64,000 bases of DNA, taken from positions 62,001 through 126,000 of the forward strand of contig NZ_MSFI01000019.1 in the NCBI RefSeq assembly GCF_001975785.1, written 5' to 3'. The notes below the pieces were generated by a model. That model searched no databases, was not told the DNA's origin, and saw nothing but the letters and a program-made list of their open reading frames with translations. The stretch is from Domibacillus epiphyticus. GTDB taxonomy: Bacteria; Bacillota; Bacilli; Bacillales; Domibacillaceae. Position numbers and translations under genes: made by a program. Each line of letters begins with the position of its first letter. The stretch's first letter is position 1. Of the stretch, positions 21,445-29,952 are shown one piece after another.

Positions 21445-22750
21445 GTAAAAGTCCGCCTTTTTTGCATTCTTCCTGAAACGCCCTGAGCCGCTTCGTATCA
21501 TTTGCAACCCAGTCCAGCCATCGTTCAAATTCATCGTTTCGCTTCAATTTTTTATAGATAGTCCGCATGCGCTTGCTGAACTTCACTGCCTGTCGATATG
21601 AATTCCTGTTTCGCTGGGCGATAAGCGCAGCGATGCCTTGATGGAGCAGGGGCAGAGTCACTCCCGGTGCTTCTTTTATCGCGGTCTTTAAACCGGCACG
21701 GTCAAGGTCAGGAAGATCGGCGTTCATGAGAAGCTGTAAATCAACCCACTCGGCATAATCGCCCCGTCCAATTAAGAAATAGCTGAGTGACACGTAACTA
21801 AATGGCAAAAGGGCTGTATACAGCTCCTTCACGACCAAAGGTGCACGTACAGACAAATCGTCTTCATCAAGAAGGCGAATGAGCTGGCGTACGAACAAAC
21901 GGCGGCTGTATTCGTCTTGAATGAATAAAATGCCGTCACCTGCCAGTGCTGCCGCCGCTCGCAGTACGGGAATAAAACGATCGGACCGTTTCGCATCCTG
22001 AAGCCAGTGGAGGAAATGCAAAAACACATCTGCAGGCGCTGCTGCCGCCGTTTCGGTGAATTTGTCCATCTCCCCTAGCAAATATAGCTGGTGCATATGT
22101 GCCGCGGTCTGTATCGTACTGCTGCCGCTGCCAGGAAGTGTTCTTTGCAGCTCTTCCCGCCGCCAGTCTGTTTTCGTAAATAAGGAATCCCAAAGAAGGC
22201 GGTACAGGTCAAGTCGTGCATTGGGAAAGTGTTCGAATGGAAAAGAGAGAAGCCGTCCAGTATCGTCTTTTAAAAGATCAATGTAGGGTTCAAAGGCAAA
22301 TGGCATCACACCACCCGTCATTTTGATGGCATCAAATGTTTCATCAGCCAGATAAAAGAGTACATCATATCCGGCCCGCTCTGCAGTTTCAGCTGCCAAA
22401 TTCGCTTCGTCTAGACGCTCTGAAAGGGAAGAAAACGTATAAAAAGCCGCGAACATGCGAAATAAGACCGCCCATTCTCGATCAGACGGTGCTTTTTTAA
22501 GTAATTGTTGATAAACATCTTTTGCGGCGTATTCCGTATTGTACGGATGTTCTTCAATCTGTTGGATGGGAAGCTTGTTGTAAACCGCGGCTGTAATGGT
22601 TTCCTTCCATTGTTCAGGTGAATGTCCGATTCCTTGGACACGGCGCAAATCAGATGCACGCATAACACCTGGAATGGAAAAAAGATCCGCCCGAGTAAGA
22701 GATGATTGATCTGGAAGAAACGTTTTCGCCTTCGTCAAAGTTAATGGCAC
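21437..22750 (-). CDS. ywqB: YwqB-like protein lacking the SWIM zinc finger
   Basis: A 437-residue mainly helical protein directly upstream of ywqA and overlapping it. In related genomes the partner of ywqA is YwqB, a SWIM zinc-finger protein. Here the only cysteine is near the C-terminus (EECKKGG), so the CxC...CxH ligands are missing. An extended -10 promoter lies just upstream of the chosen start, GTG 22750, so the short form looks genuine rather than cut. TTG 22738 is an alternative start. Confidence 0.6.
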   Translation of the reverse strand: MPLTLTKAKTFLPDQSSLTRADLFSIPGVMRASDLRRVQGIGHSPEQWKETITAAVYNKLPIQQIEEHPYNTEYAAKDVYQQLLKKAPSDREWAVLFRMFAAFYTFSSLSERLDEANLAAETAERAGYDVLFYLADETFDAIKMTGGVMPFAFEPYIDLLKDDTGRLLSFPFEHFPNARLDLYRLLWDSLFTKTDWRREELQRTLPGSGSSTIQTAAHMHQLYLLGEMDKFTETAAAAPADVFLHFLHWLQDAKRSDRFIPVLRAAAALAGDGILFIQDEYSRRLFVRQLIRLLDEDDLSVRAPLVVKELYTALLPFSYVSLSYFLIGRGDYAEWVDLQLLMNADLPDLDRAGLKTAIKEAPGVTLPLLHQGIAALIAQRNRNSYRQAVKFSKRMRTIYKKLKRNDEFERWLDWVANDTKRLRAFQEECKKGGLLHD

Positions 22751-22774
22751 CCTTTCGATCTGTAAGATTCCTTC

Positions 22775-22783
22775 ATTATAGCA
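22775..22783 (-). promoter_or_regulatory. Extended -10 promoter of ywqBA
   Basis: On the minus strand TGCTATAAT, a perfect extended -10 element, ends 24 bases before GTG 22750. Confidence 0.5.
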
Positions 22784-22924
22784 TGAAATAGACCTGCATA
22801 CGCAACAAAAAAGAACGCCTGTTCTTTGTTTCGTTGAAGTGACATTTGTTACAAGGTCATTACATTTTTAGGGAGAAACTAGCAAAATAGCTGTTTTTTC
22901 GCTAAATATTAAAAAAGAGCGGTG

Positions 22925-22951
22925 TTGAGATTCATCGTTCTGTGCTAGACT
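22925..22951 (+). promoter_or_regulatory. Promoter of the SLH-amidase gene
   Basis: TTGAGA (22925-22930), a 15-base spacer and TAGACT (22946-22951) preceded by TGC, an extended -10. Confidence 0.4.
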
Positions 22952-22981
22952 TAGGTGGTAAATTTTAAGAAAGGAGGCAGA

Positions 22982-24397
22982 ATGGTGAAAAGAAGTTTTT
23001 TCTATGTCGTAATGGCGTGTTTCTTGATGGTTCCTCTACTTGGTTATGGGCAGAATGCAGAAGCTGCAGGCTTTGTCGATGTACCTAAACGTGCAGAGAA
23101 AGAAGTCAACTATCTGGCGGAAGGAGGAATAGCAAAAGGATCATCTGCGACATATTTTGGTGCGCAAAAAACAGTCAGCCGCATGGAAGCCGCCGCATTT
23201 ATCGGCCGTGCGCTCCAGCTTGACGGAACAAAACGCGCGACAAACTTCAAAGACGTTGGATCAGGCAACTTCGCATCCGGGTACATTCAATCAGCAGTTA
23301 GTATAGGGATTCTCTCTGGATATGGCGGAGGCCGTTTTTTACCATATAAAGAAGTAACACGCGGTGAATTGGCGGTTATGATTTCGAAAGCATTTGGCTA
23401 CAGCTACGGCGGAACACTTTCCGGAGCGGCGAATGCATTGAAATCGCGAGGTATTGCAGATGGGCTTTCAAACGGATCATTTGGCGCTGATCAAATTGTA
23501 AAGCGAGCGGATTTCGCCGTTTTCCTTGCCCGGGCAATTAATCCAGAATTTCGGACGAAAGGTTTTTCGAGCTTTTCAAAAACATTATGGACAAATACAG
23601 GAGATTTAAATATCCGTACAGGTCCGTCGACAAAATACTCATCTAAAGGGAAACTTGCAGAGGATGTTAAAGTAACAGGTTCATTTACCATTGCAGGATG
23701 GACCTATGTAAAATCTGGCAGCACTGCTGGTTTTGTGAGTGCAGGCTACTTGAGAGACACAGAAGCAAAAAGTGCGACCAAACCGCCGGTAACAGGAGCT
23801 GACCCGCGCCTTTCCAATCAGACGATCATTCTTGATCCCGGGCATGGCGGCAGCGATCCGGGTGCTAGTGCATTTGGCTTAAGAGAAAAGGATGTTGTGT
23901 TAAAAACAGGGCTTAAAGTAAACAACTTGTTTAAAAAGACGCCTTTTAAGGTGAAAATGACACGTTCTACCGACACTTTTATCTCTCTTAACAATCGTGC
24001 CGCTTTTGCGAAAAAGAACAATGGAAATATTTTCGTCAGTATTCATGCCAATGCGGCTTCAGCCAGTGCCACAGGAACAGAATCATTCTATTATTCTGCA
24101 GCAAATCCGCATGTAGCAGACAGCAAATTGCTCGCTTCAAAAATTCAGGACCGCATGATTGCAGCCTGGGGCCTGAGAGACCGCGGCGTGAAACGCGGAA
24201 ACTATGCTGTTCTTCGACAAAACACGGTGCCTGCAACATTACTTGAGCTTGGTTTTATTACAAACAAAGGCGACAACAATAAGCTTAAGTCTGATTACTG
24301 GCTAAATTCTATGTCGAAAGCAATCTATCTCGGTATTTTGGACTATTATAAAGCGAAAGGATACGACGTAAATTCCCTTTATAATGTTGCAAAATAG
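22982..24397 (+). CDS. S-layer-anchored N-acetylmuramoyl-L-alanine amidase
   Basis: A 471-residue secreted enzyme. Order: signal peptide (1-29, ending NAEAAG), three SLH repeats (about 30-190; motifs VSRMEAA, VTRGELA, VKRADFA), an SH3b domain (about 203-258, LNIRTGPSTKYS), and an Amidase_3 domain (about 280-460). Zinc and catalytic residues are H288 (DPGHGG), E302 (LREKD), H355 (SIHAN) and E422 (LELGFI). It cleaves the bond between MurNAc and the stem peptide. AAAGGAGG precedes ATG 22982. It is the first of four SLH enzymes in a row. Confidence 0.92.
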   Translation: MVKRSFFYVVMACFLMVPLLGYGQNAEAAGFVDVPKRAEKEVNYLAEGGIAKGSSATYFGAQKTVSRMEAAAFIGRALQLDGTKRATNFKDVGSGNFASGYIQSAVSIGILSGYGGGRFLPYKEVTRGELAVMISKAFGYSYGGTLSGAANALKSRGIADGLSNGSFGADQIVKRADFAVFLARAINPEFRTKGFSSFSKTLWTNTGDLNIRTGPSTKYSSKGKLAEDVKVTGSFTIAGWTYVKSGSTAGFVSAGYLRDTEAKSATKPPVTGADPRLSNQTIILDPGHGGSDPGASAFGLREKDVVLKTGLKVNNLFKKTPFKVKMTRSTDTFISLNNRAAFAKKNNGNIFVSIHANAASASATGTESFYYSAANPHVADSKLLASKIQDRMIAAWGLRDRGVKRGNYAVLRQNTVPATLLELGFITNKGDNNKLKSDYWLNSMSKAIYLGILDYYKAKGYDVNSLYNVAK

Positions 24398-24494
24398 GTA
24401 AATATATAAATAGAATCTATTGCATATAAACGTTACAATATAGAGGGGCACCTGCCTCTCTTTATTTTTTTATCAGAAGAAAGAGGTGATCGAC

Positions 24495-26417
24495 ATGAGT
24501 ACTACCAAACACCTCCTTGCGCTGCTTTTCGCCATTCTTTTCTTCTTCAATATACCTGCAGTGTTTGAAGCAGGCGCGATTGACAGCAAACAGGCGGTAA
24601 TTATGTTTGACGAGAAAGTGGACAATGAGCTGCTTGAGCAATATTCGGAATCGGTCGACTACATATTCCAAGAAATTCCGGCGGCATCCATCAGCATTAC
24701 CGATGTGCAAAAAAGAGCACTTGAAATGGCGCCTGGTGTCGAATCTATTGCGTATGACATGCCGGTAAAATCAATGGCACAGACAGTACCATATGGATAC
24801 AAGATGGTAGGTGCGCCAAACCAGGTTCCTTCCACATTAACGGGAGCTGGTGTGAAAATTGGTGTCCTGGATTCGGGCATTCAGTCAAATCACCCTGATT
24901 TACAAAAGCGGATTGCCGGCGGGGCCTGCATGATGACCATTGTGGATAAAGACGGCTGTCCGGACTCTTATAATGACAACTCAGGACATGGGACGCACGT
25001 GGCAGGCATTATTGCTGCGAACAACAATACCTTTGGGACGGTTGGTGTGGCGCCTTCCGCCACTCTATATGCGATAAAAGTGCTGGATGAATATGGATTT
25101 GGTACAACAAGCACAATGATTGCCGGTGTCGAATGGGCAATGAAACAAAAAGTCGATATTTTAAATGTTAGTATTACGACACCTGTTCATGAAACTGCGA
25201 TGCAGGAAATTATGCAAAAAGCCTACAATTCAGGCATGTTAATAGTCGGAGCAGCGGGCAATACGGGACCTCCTGTCAGCGGATCGACATCATCTGTCGA
25301 ATATCCGGCGAAATTTGAAAGTGTCATTGCGGTATCATCTATAGATCAATATAAAAAGATTGACCCGCTTTCATCGCTTGGAAAAGAAGTAGAATTGACA
25401 GCCCCGGGTGTGAAAATTTACAGTACATACCCTGGTTCAACCTATGACTATTTAAGCGGAACCTCGATGGCAGCACCATACGTATCAGGACTTGCTGCTC
25501 TTTATATGGAAAAATACCCTGAAATGACAAACGTCCAAATCCGTTCACTTTTGCAAAAAAATGCTGTTGATTTAGGAGCAGCCGGCCGCGATGCGTATTT
25601 TGGGTATGGTCTTGCGCAAGTGGATAAAAACCCAATTAACCACGGCATTAAATTGCCTTATACAACGGATGGGAAAGGGAAAGTAGTGATTGATACATCA
25701 GGCCTTGCCGCACGTTTTGGTTCATTTAATGTATACCGCGGCGAAAAAAAGGTTGGCGTGAATGAAACCGGAAACGAATGGATTGACTATGTGTCCAACG
25801 GTACGGTTACGTATTATTTTCATCCCGTTGTAAACGGAAAAGAAGATGAAGTCTCTTTCACTTCGTTAAAGTTAACGATGTCTGAACTTGCATTTCCGGA
25901 TTTAAAGGCTTCTCAATGGTATGATCGTTATGTTACTTACTTGCATCATGAAGGTGTGTTCGCTGGATTTAAAGATGGTACGGCGCGTCCGACATCACTG
26001 ATTACGCGCGGGGAAGCGGCTATTTTAATCGGGCGGTCGCTGGGCTATGACGGTACAATGCGCAGCACGTCCTTTAAAGATGTAACGTCAAAATCTGTCT
26101 CATCTGGCTATGTGCAAAGTTTGTATGAGGCAGGTGTGATTACAGGACTTCCAGACGGCACATTCCAGCCTGCAAGAAAGATAACACGTGCTGAAATGGC
26201 GATTATAATTTCACGTGCATATCAGCTCGCCCCTGTCGAACAAAGCACCGTAAAAGATATAACGAATAAAATTACAGGCTATCAATATATTAACGGCTTG
26301 ATGGCTGCTGGTATAGCGGAAGGTTATTCGGACAATACATTTAGACCATATACGTATCTGGATCGTGCTGCTTTTGCTGCATTCCTTTCCAGAGCAATAA
26401 GTGATCAGATGCGCTAA
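24495..26417 (+). CDS. S-layer-anchored subtilisin-like serine protease
   Basis: A 640-residue protein: signal peptide (1-27), I9-type propeptide (about 30-98), subtilase domain with triad D126 (GVLDSGI), H165 (GHGTHVAG), S324 (GTSMAAPY) and oxyanion N256, a linker domain, and three C-terminal SLH repeats (about 470-640; ITRGEAA, ITRAEMA, LDRAAFA). It would be held on the cell wall and act outside. GTG 24486 is in frame, but AGAGGTG lies seven bases before ATG 24495. It may mature S-layer or wall enzymes; this is inference. Confidence 0.92.
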   Translation: MSTTKHLLALLFAILFFFNIPAVFEAGAIDSKQAVIMFDEKVDNELLEQYSESVDYIFQEIPAASISITDVQKRALEMAPGVESIAYDMPVKSMAQTVPYGYKMVGAPNQVPSTLTGAGVKIGVLDSGIQSNHPDLQKRIAGGACMMTIVDKDGCPDSYNDNSGHGTHVAGIIAANNNTFGTVGVAPSATLYAIKVLDEYGFGTTSTMIAGVEWAMKQKVDILNVSITTPVHETAMQEIMQKAYNSGMLIVGAAGNTGPPVSGSTSSVEYPAKFESVIAVSSIDQYKKIDPLSSLGKEVELTAPGVKIYSTYPGSTYDYLSGTSMAAPYVSGLAALYMEKYPEMTNVQIRSLLQKNAVDLGAAGRDAYFGYGLAQVDKNPINHGIKLPYTTDGKGKVVIDTSGLAARFGSFNVYRGEKKVGVNETGNEWIDYVSNGTVTYYFHPVVNGKEDEVSFTSLKLTMSELAFPDLKASQWYDRYVTYLHHEGVFAGFKDGTARPTSLITRGEAAILIGRSLGYDGTMRSTSFKDVTSKSVSSGYVQSLYEAGVITGLPDGTFQPARKITRAEMAIIISRAYQLAPVEQSTVKDITNKITGYQYINGLMAAGIAEGYSDNTFRPYTYLDRAAFAAFLSRAISDQMR

Positions 26418-26422
26418 TAGAC

Positions 26423-26463
26423 AAGAATCGACTCGTGAAATTGAACGAGTCGATTCTTTTTTT
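26423..26463 (+). terminator. Terminator of the SLH-protease gene
   Basis: A perfect 14-bp stem, AAGAATCGACTCGT with ACGAGTCGATTCTT, loop of eight, followed by T residues. Confidence 0.95.
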
Positions 26464-26522
26464 ATTTTAATTTTCAGTTTTATTTCAACAATGTTTCAAT
26501 GTTACAGGAATGTGCATAATCA

Positions 26523-26663
26523 TGTCGAAATAATCATTTTATACCAAAAAATATAGTATTTTTAATAGAATAAAAGGTGAAAACATTGTCAAATCAACGT
26601 AATAAAAAGATATTTTAATGTAATAGAAACGTAAAACTATTTAATGTTTAATTTTGCTACAAT
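26523..26663 (+). promoter_or_regulatory. 0A box and extended -10 promoter of the SLH-NlpC/P60 gene
   Basis: The 247-base gap 26464-26710 holds an exact TGTCGAA (26523-26529) and TGCTACAAT (-10 TACAAT 26658-26663 with a TGn extension), 47 bases before the start codon. The rest is AT-rich without visible genes. Confidence 0.4.
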
Positions 26664-26710
26664 TACATCAGTGAGAAAAATAGAGAACGAAAGAAGAAAC
26701 TGGGAGGTTT

Positions 26711-27718
26711 ATGGTGATCAGTTGGAAGAAAGCAGTTACCGCTTTACTTGCCGCAATCATGCTTTTTACTCTGTCCCCGCTGACAACTTTTAAAACAGAA
26801 GCAGCGTCTGTCGGAGAATCGATCGTGGCCTATGGTAAAAAATTCATGGGTGTCCCTTATGTCTTTGGTGGAACAACGCCAAGAGGATTTGATTGTTCCG
26901 GATTTACACAATATATATATAGAAATGCTGCAGATATTTCATTGCCGCGTACAGCAGAACAGCAGTACAAAGTTGGAACGTCTGTTTCGAAAAGTAATTT
27001 ACAGCCAGGCGACCTTATTTTCTACGCAAATACGTATAAGCCGGGCATTTCACACGTCGGTGTGTACGCCGGAGGAAATATGGTGTTGAATGCGACATCG
27101 AGCAAGGGTATAGCGCTTGTCTCCATGAACGACTCCTACTGGGGACCGAAATACGCGGGCGCGAAACGCATCGTAAATGAGCCGGATTGGTTTACAGATC
27201 TACCTAAATCGGGTTCGACAGTTTCTGCTATTAAAACGTTAACGGATAAGGAAATCATTACAGGTTATGGCGACTACACATTCCGCCCGGAAGTAAAGGT
27301 AACACGCGGACAGGCAGCGGCCATCATTAACCGTGTTCTTGGCTTAAAACCAAGTGTAATGAGCCACTTCAAAGATGTACCAAAATCAAACCGCTTCGCT
27401 TATGATATTGCGGCAATGCGTGAAGCAAACATCATGAACGGATACGAAGGCAAGCTTTTTAAACCAGAAGCGGAAATGACACGTAACGAAATGGCGGCGC
27501 TCATTCAACGTGCATTTGATCTTAAAGTTTCTCAAACGGCTGCAGCAAGTGTAGCATTTGACGATGTAAACTCAAGCCACTGGGCTTATGAAGGTATTGT
27601 ATCAATCGCATCACTTGACAAAACAGGTCTTTTTAAGACAGATCGTTTTTACGGTGGACATAAAGCAACACGCGAACAGTTCGCGGTAGCAATTTATAAT
27701 GCTATGAATGCAAAATAG
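26711..27718 (+). CDS. S-layer-anchored NlpC/P60 endopeptidase
   Basis: A 335-residue secreted protein: signal peptide (1-32), NlpC/P60 domain (about 35-155) with catalytic C62 (FDCSGF) and H115 (ISHVGVY), and three SLH repeats (about 160-335; VTRGQAA, MTRNEMA, ATREQFA). It would cut D-Glu to diamino-acid bonds in peptidoglycan stem peptides. GGGAGG precedes ATG 26711. It has its own promoter and terminator. Confidence 0.92.
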   Translation: MVISWKKAVTALLAAIMLFTLSPLTTFKTEAASVGESIVAYGKKFMGVPYVFGGTTPRGFDCSGFTQYIYRNAADISLPRTAEQQYKVGTSVSKSNLQPGDLIFYANTYKPGISHVGVYAGGNMVLNATSSKGIALVSMNDSYWGPKYAGAKRIVNEPDWFTDLPKSGSTVSAIKTLTDKEIITGYGDYTFRPEVKVTRGQAAAIINRVLGLKPSVMSHFKDVPKSNRFAYDIAAMREANIMNGYEGKLFKPEAEMTRNEMAALIQRAFDLKVSQTAAASVAFDDVNSSHWAYEGIVSIASLDKTGLFKTDRFYGGHKATREQFAVAIYNAMNAK

Positions 27719-27725
27719 TAAATTT

Positions 27726-27762
27726 AAAACAGTCCCGGACCTTACACCGAGGCTGTTTTTTT
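27726..27762 (+). terminator. Terminator of the NlpC/P60 gene
   Basis: AAACAGTCCCGG pairs with CCGAGGCTGTTT with one mismatch, followed by a T-run. Confidence 0.8.
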
Positions 27763-27819
27763 CATATAATAAGAGAAGTGCGAATAGATTTTTAATATGA
27801 AAGGAGATAGACTTTACCA

Positions 27820-29781
27820 ATGAAAAAAGCAATCTCATTTTTGATGGCATTTGTTTTGTTTTTCCCTCTTCTGCCCGTCTCAGACACGAAAGTCCAGGCC
27901 GATGATGTAGCCGGCATTAAATTAGAGGCAGAACTTCGGGCGATGATTAAAGCCGGTGTGATGGGCGGCTATGAAGACGGTACATTCCGACCGGGCAATT
28001 CAGTAACCCGCGAGGAATTTGCGACTTTTCTAGCGCGTGCACTTGAACTGCCAGCAGGTCCGCCGGTATTTAAGGATGTATCTCCATCCAGCAAACTGGG
28101 GGCGTACGTTAATGCAGCGGCAGCAGCCGGTATTGTAAACGGCGGATCAGATGGACGATTTAATCCGAAATCAACCATTTTACGAAAAGACATGGCGCTC
28201 ATGATAAGCAATGCGCTCAACCATTTAAACAAAACGGCAAGCTACACGGCGCCTGCTTTTACGGACCTTGACGGCTTAAGTTCAACGCATAAAATTGCGA
28301 TAGGGAAAAGTGTGAATTTAGGAATTATTTCCGGTTATACGGATAATACATTCCGTCCGGATGCAAATGCCCAGCGTGATCAGGCAGCAGCGTTTATTTA
28401 CCGGCTGCTCGACGGCAAATTGCCAGAAGTTCCGGTAAAAGACTATCAAACGGCCAATATTGATTCTTCGGGCAACATTACCCGGTCATCTGTTTCCTAT
28501 GAGTCATTTAATCTTGCGAAACAGGCGATGACATCAAGCGGCGCTGAATTGATTACGAAAGACGGCAAAGTTATCCACATGAAAGACAATGCGGGGATGG
28601 TATTTGCAAAGCCGCCGAGTGGAGCGACGATCAATTTATACACAGATGCAGCATTAAAGAATGCAAAAACGTATGTAACGGCAAACCCGCAAAGTGCGAC
28701 AAAATTTCCGTACACAACGACAGAAATGAAATACGTAACATCAACCGATCAATACGTTGAAGTATACATTGGTGGGGAAAACTATTTTATCAAGCCATCT
28801 GATGCACTTCTCGTTCCATTTGAAGGAGCAAAAGGCCGAAGCTACTATCAAAATGTAAACGGCTCACTCGTTCACTACATCTATTCTATTGAAAATAACA
28901 ATTACGCTTCATATAATGCAGGGGTTGCGCCTTCATTTATGCAAGCCGGACAAAAATATTACAGCTGGGATAACTTCAGCTTCTATAATGCAGCGGGTCA
29001 TGCAGCGGGACGCCAGTATCAATACTTCCAATTTTTATCTGCCCGTACGGCGACTAGCTATACTGCAGCACAACTAGATGATTATATTAAAAAAGCCGTA
29101 GCGGACCGCGAGAAAACAGGACAAGCAAGATATAAAGATGCATCAACAAAGAGCAAGATTCTTGGTCTTGGCACAGCGTTGAAAAAAGTAGAGGAAGAAA
29201 AAAAGGTTAATGCTCTGCTTGTACTTGCGATGGCGATCCATGAAAGTGATTATGGGACAAGCCCTCATGCCTACAACAATAACAATCTATTTGGCATTCA
29301 AGTGTATGATAACAATCCGGAAAAAGGAAAGAGTTTCGCGACGCCTGAAGAAGGGCTTAACCATCTTGCTGATGAATATTTCGCTGGTGCGGATGGCGAC
29401 TGGCGCGGCGGATACCTGACACCTGGCGACTGGCGCGCGTTCGGAGGGGCACCGGGTACAAAATCAAATGGAATCAATGTGAAATACGCTTCTGATCCAT
29501 TCTGGGGTGCTAAAGTGGCCGGCCATATGAGAAGGATTGACCAAGCGCTTGGTTCAAAAGACTTTGGCAAATATACATTAGGCTTCACGAGTGCGGCCGA
29601 CTTAAATGTTCGTGTAAGTGCGAATGGAAGTTTACTATTTACCTATCCATTAAATAGAATGCCGGTAACCGTGCTTGGACAAAGCGGTACTTGGACAAGA
29701 GTCATATCGGATATCCCGGCTCGTCCAGATGGCTATATTCATAGCGACTATATTAATCTTTTACCGGTAGCAGGTAAATAA
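27820..29781 (+). CDS. S-layer-anchored endo-beta-N-acetylglucosaminidase
   Basis: A 653-residue secreted protein. Order: signal peptide (1-27), three N-terminal SLH repeats (about 30-205; VTREEFA, ILRKDMA, AQRDQAA), a middle domain of unknown fold (about 210-410), a glucosaminidase domain (about 430-585, with the likely catalytic E475 in AMAIHESDYGTS and NNNNLFGIQ), and an SH3b-like domain (about 590-650). It would cleave GlcNAc-MurNAc bonds, as LytD does. ATG 27820 has AAAGGAG upstream. Confidence 0.88.
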   Translation: MKKAISFLMAFVLFFPLLPVSDTKVQADDVAGIKLEAELRAMIKAGVMGGYEDGTFRPGNSVTREEFATFLARALELPAGPPVFKDVSPSSKLGAYVNAAAAAGIVNGGSDGRFNPKSTILRKDMALMISNALNHLNKTASYTAPAFTDLDGLSSTHKIAIGKSVNLGIISGYTDNTFRPDANAQRDQAAAFIYRLLDGKLPEVPVKDYQTANIDSSGNITRSSVSYESFNLAKQAMTSSGAELITKDGKVIHMKDNAGMVFAKPPSGATINLYTDAALKNAKTYVTANPQSATKFPYTTTEMKYVTSTDQYVEVYIGGENYFIKPSDALLVPFEGAKGRSYYQNVNGSLVHYIYSIENNNYASYNAGVAPSFMQAGQKYYSWDNFSFYNAAGHAAGRQYQYFQFLSARTATSYTAAQLDDYIKKAVADREKTGQARYKDASTKSKILGLGTALKKVEEEKKVNALLVLAMAIHESDYGTSPHAYNNNNLFGIQVYDNNPEKGKSFATPEEGLNHLADEYFAGADGDWRGGYLTPGDWRAFGGAPGTKSNGINVKYASDPFWGAKVAGHMRRIDQALGSKDFGKYTLGFTSAADLNVRVSANGSLLFTYPLNRMPVTVLGQSGTWTRVISDIPARPDGYIHSDYINLLPVAGK

Positions 29782-29788
29782 TGACTTG

Positions 29789-29827
29789 ATCCCGCCAGGC
29801 TTTGTGCTGTGGCGGGATTTTATTTTT
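29789..29827 (+). terminator. Terminator of the glucosaminidase gene
   Basis: ATCCCGCCA pairs with TGGCGGGAT around a 12-base loop, followed by a T-rich tail. Confidence 0.9.
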
Positions 29828-29952
29828 TGCCCATGGATAGCATGAACACCACTTTTGTATTAACATGCGCCATTTCATCCGTCCCTCGCTTGATGAATTG
29901 AAATAAGGTAAAATAAATAGGAATTTTATAGATATCGGGGTGTACATCAACT

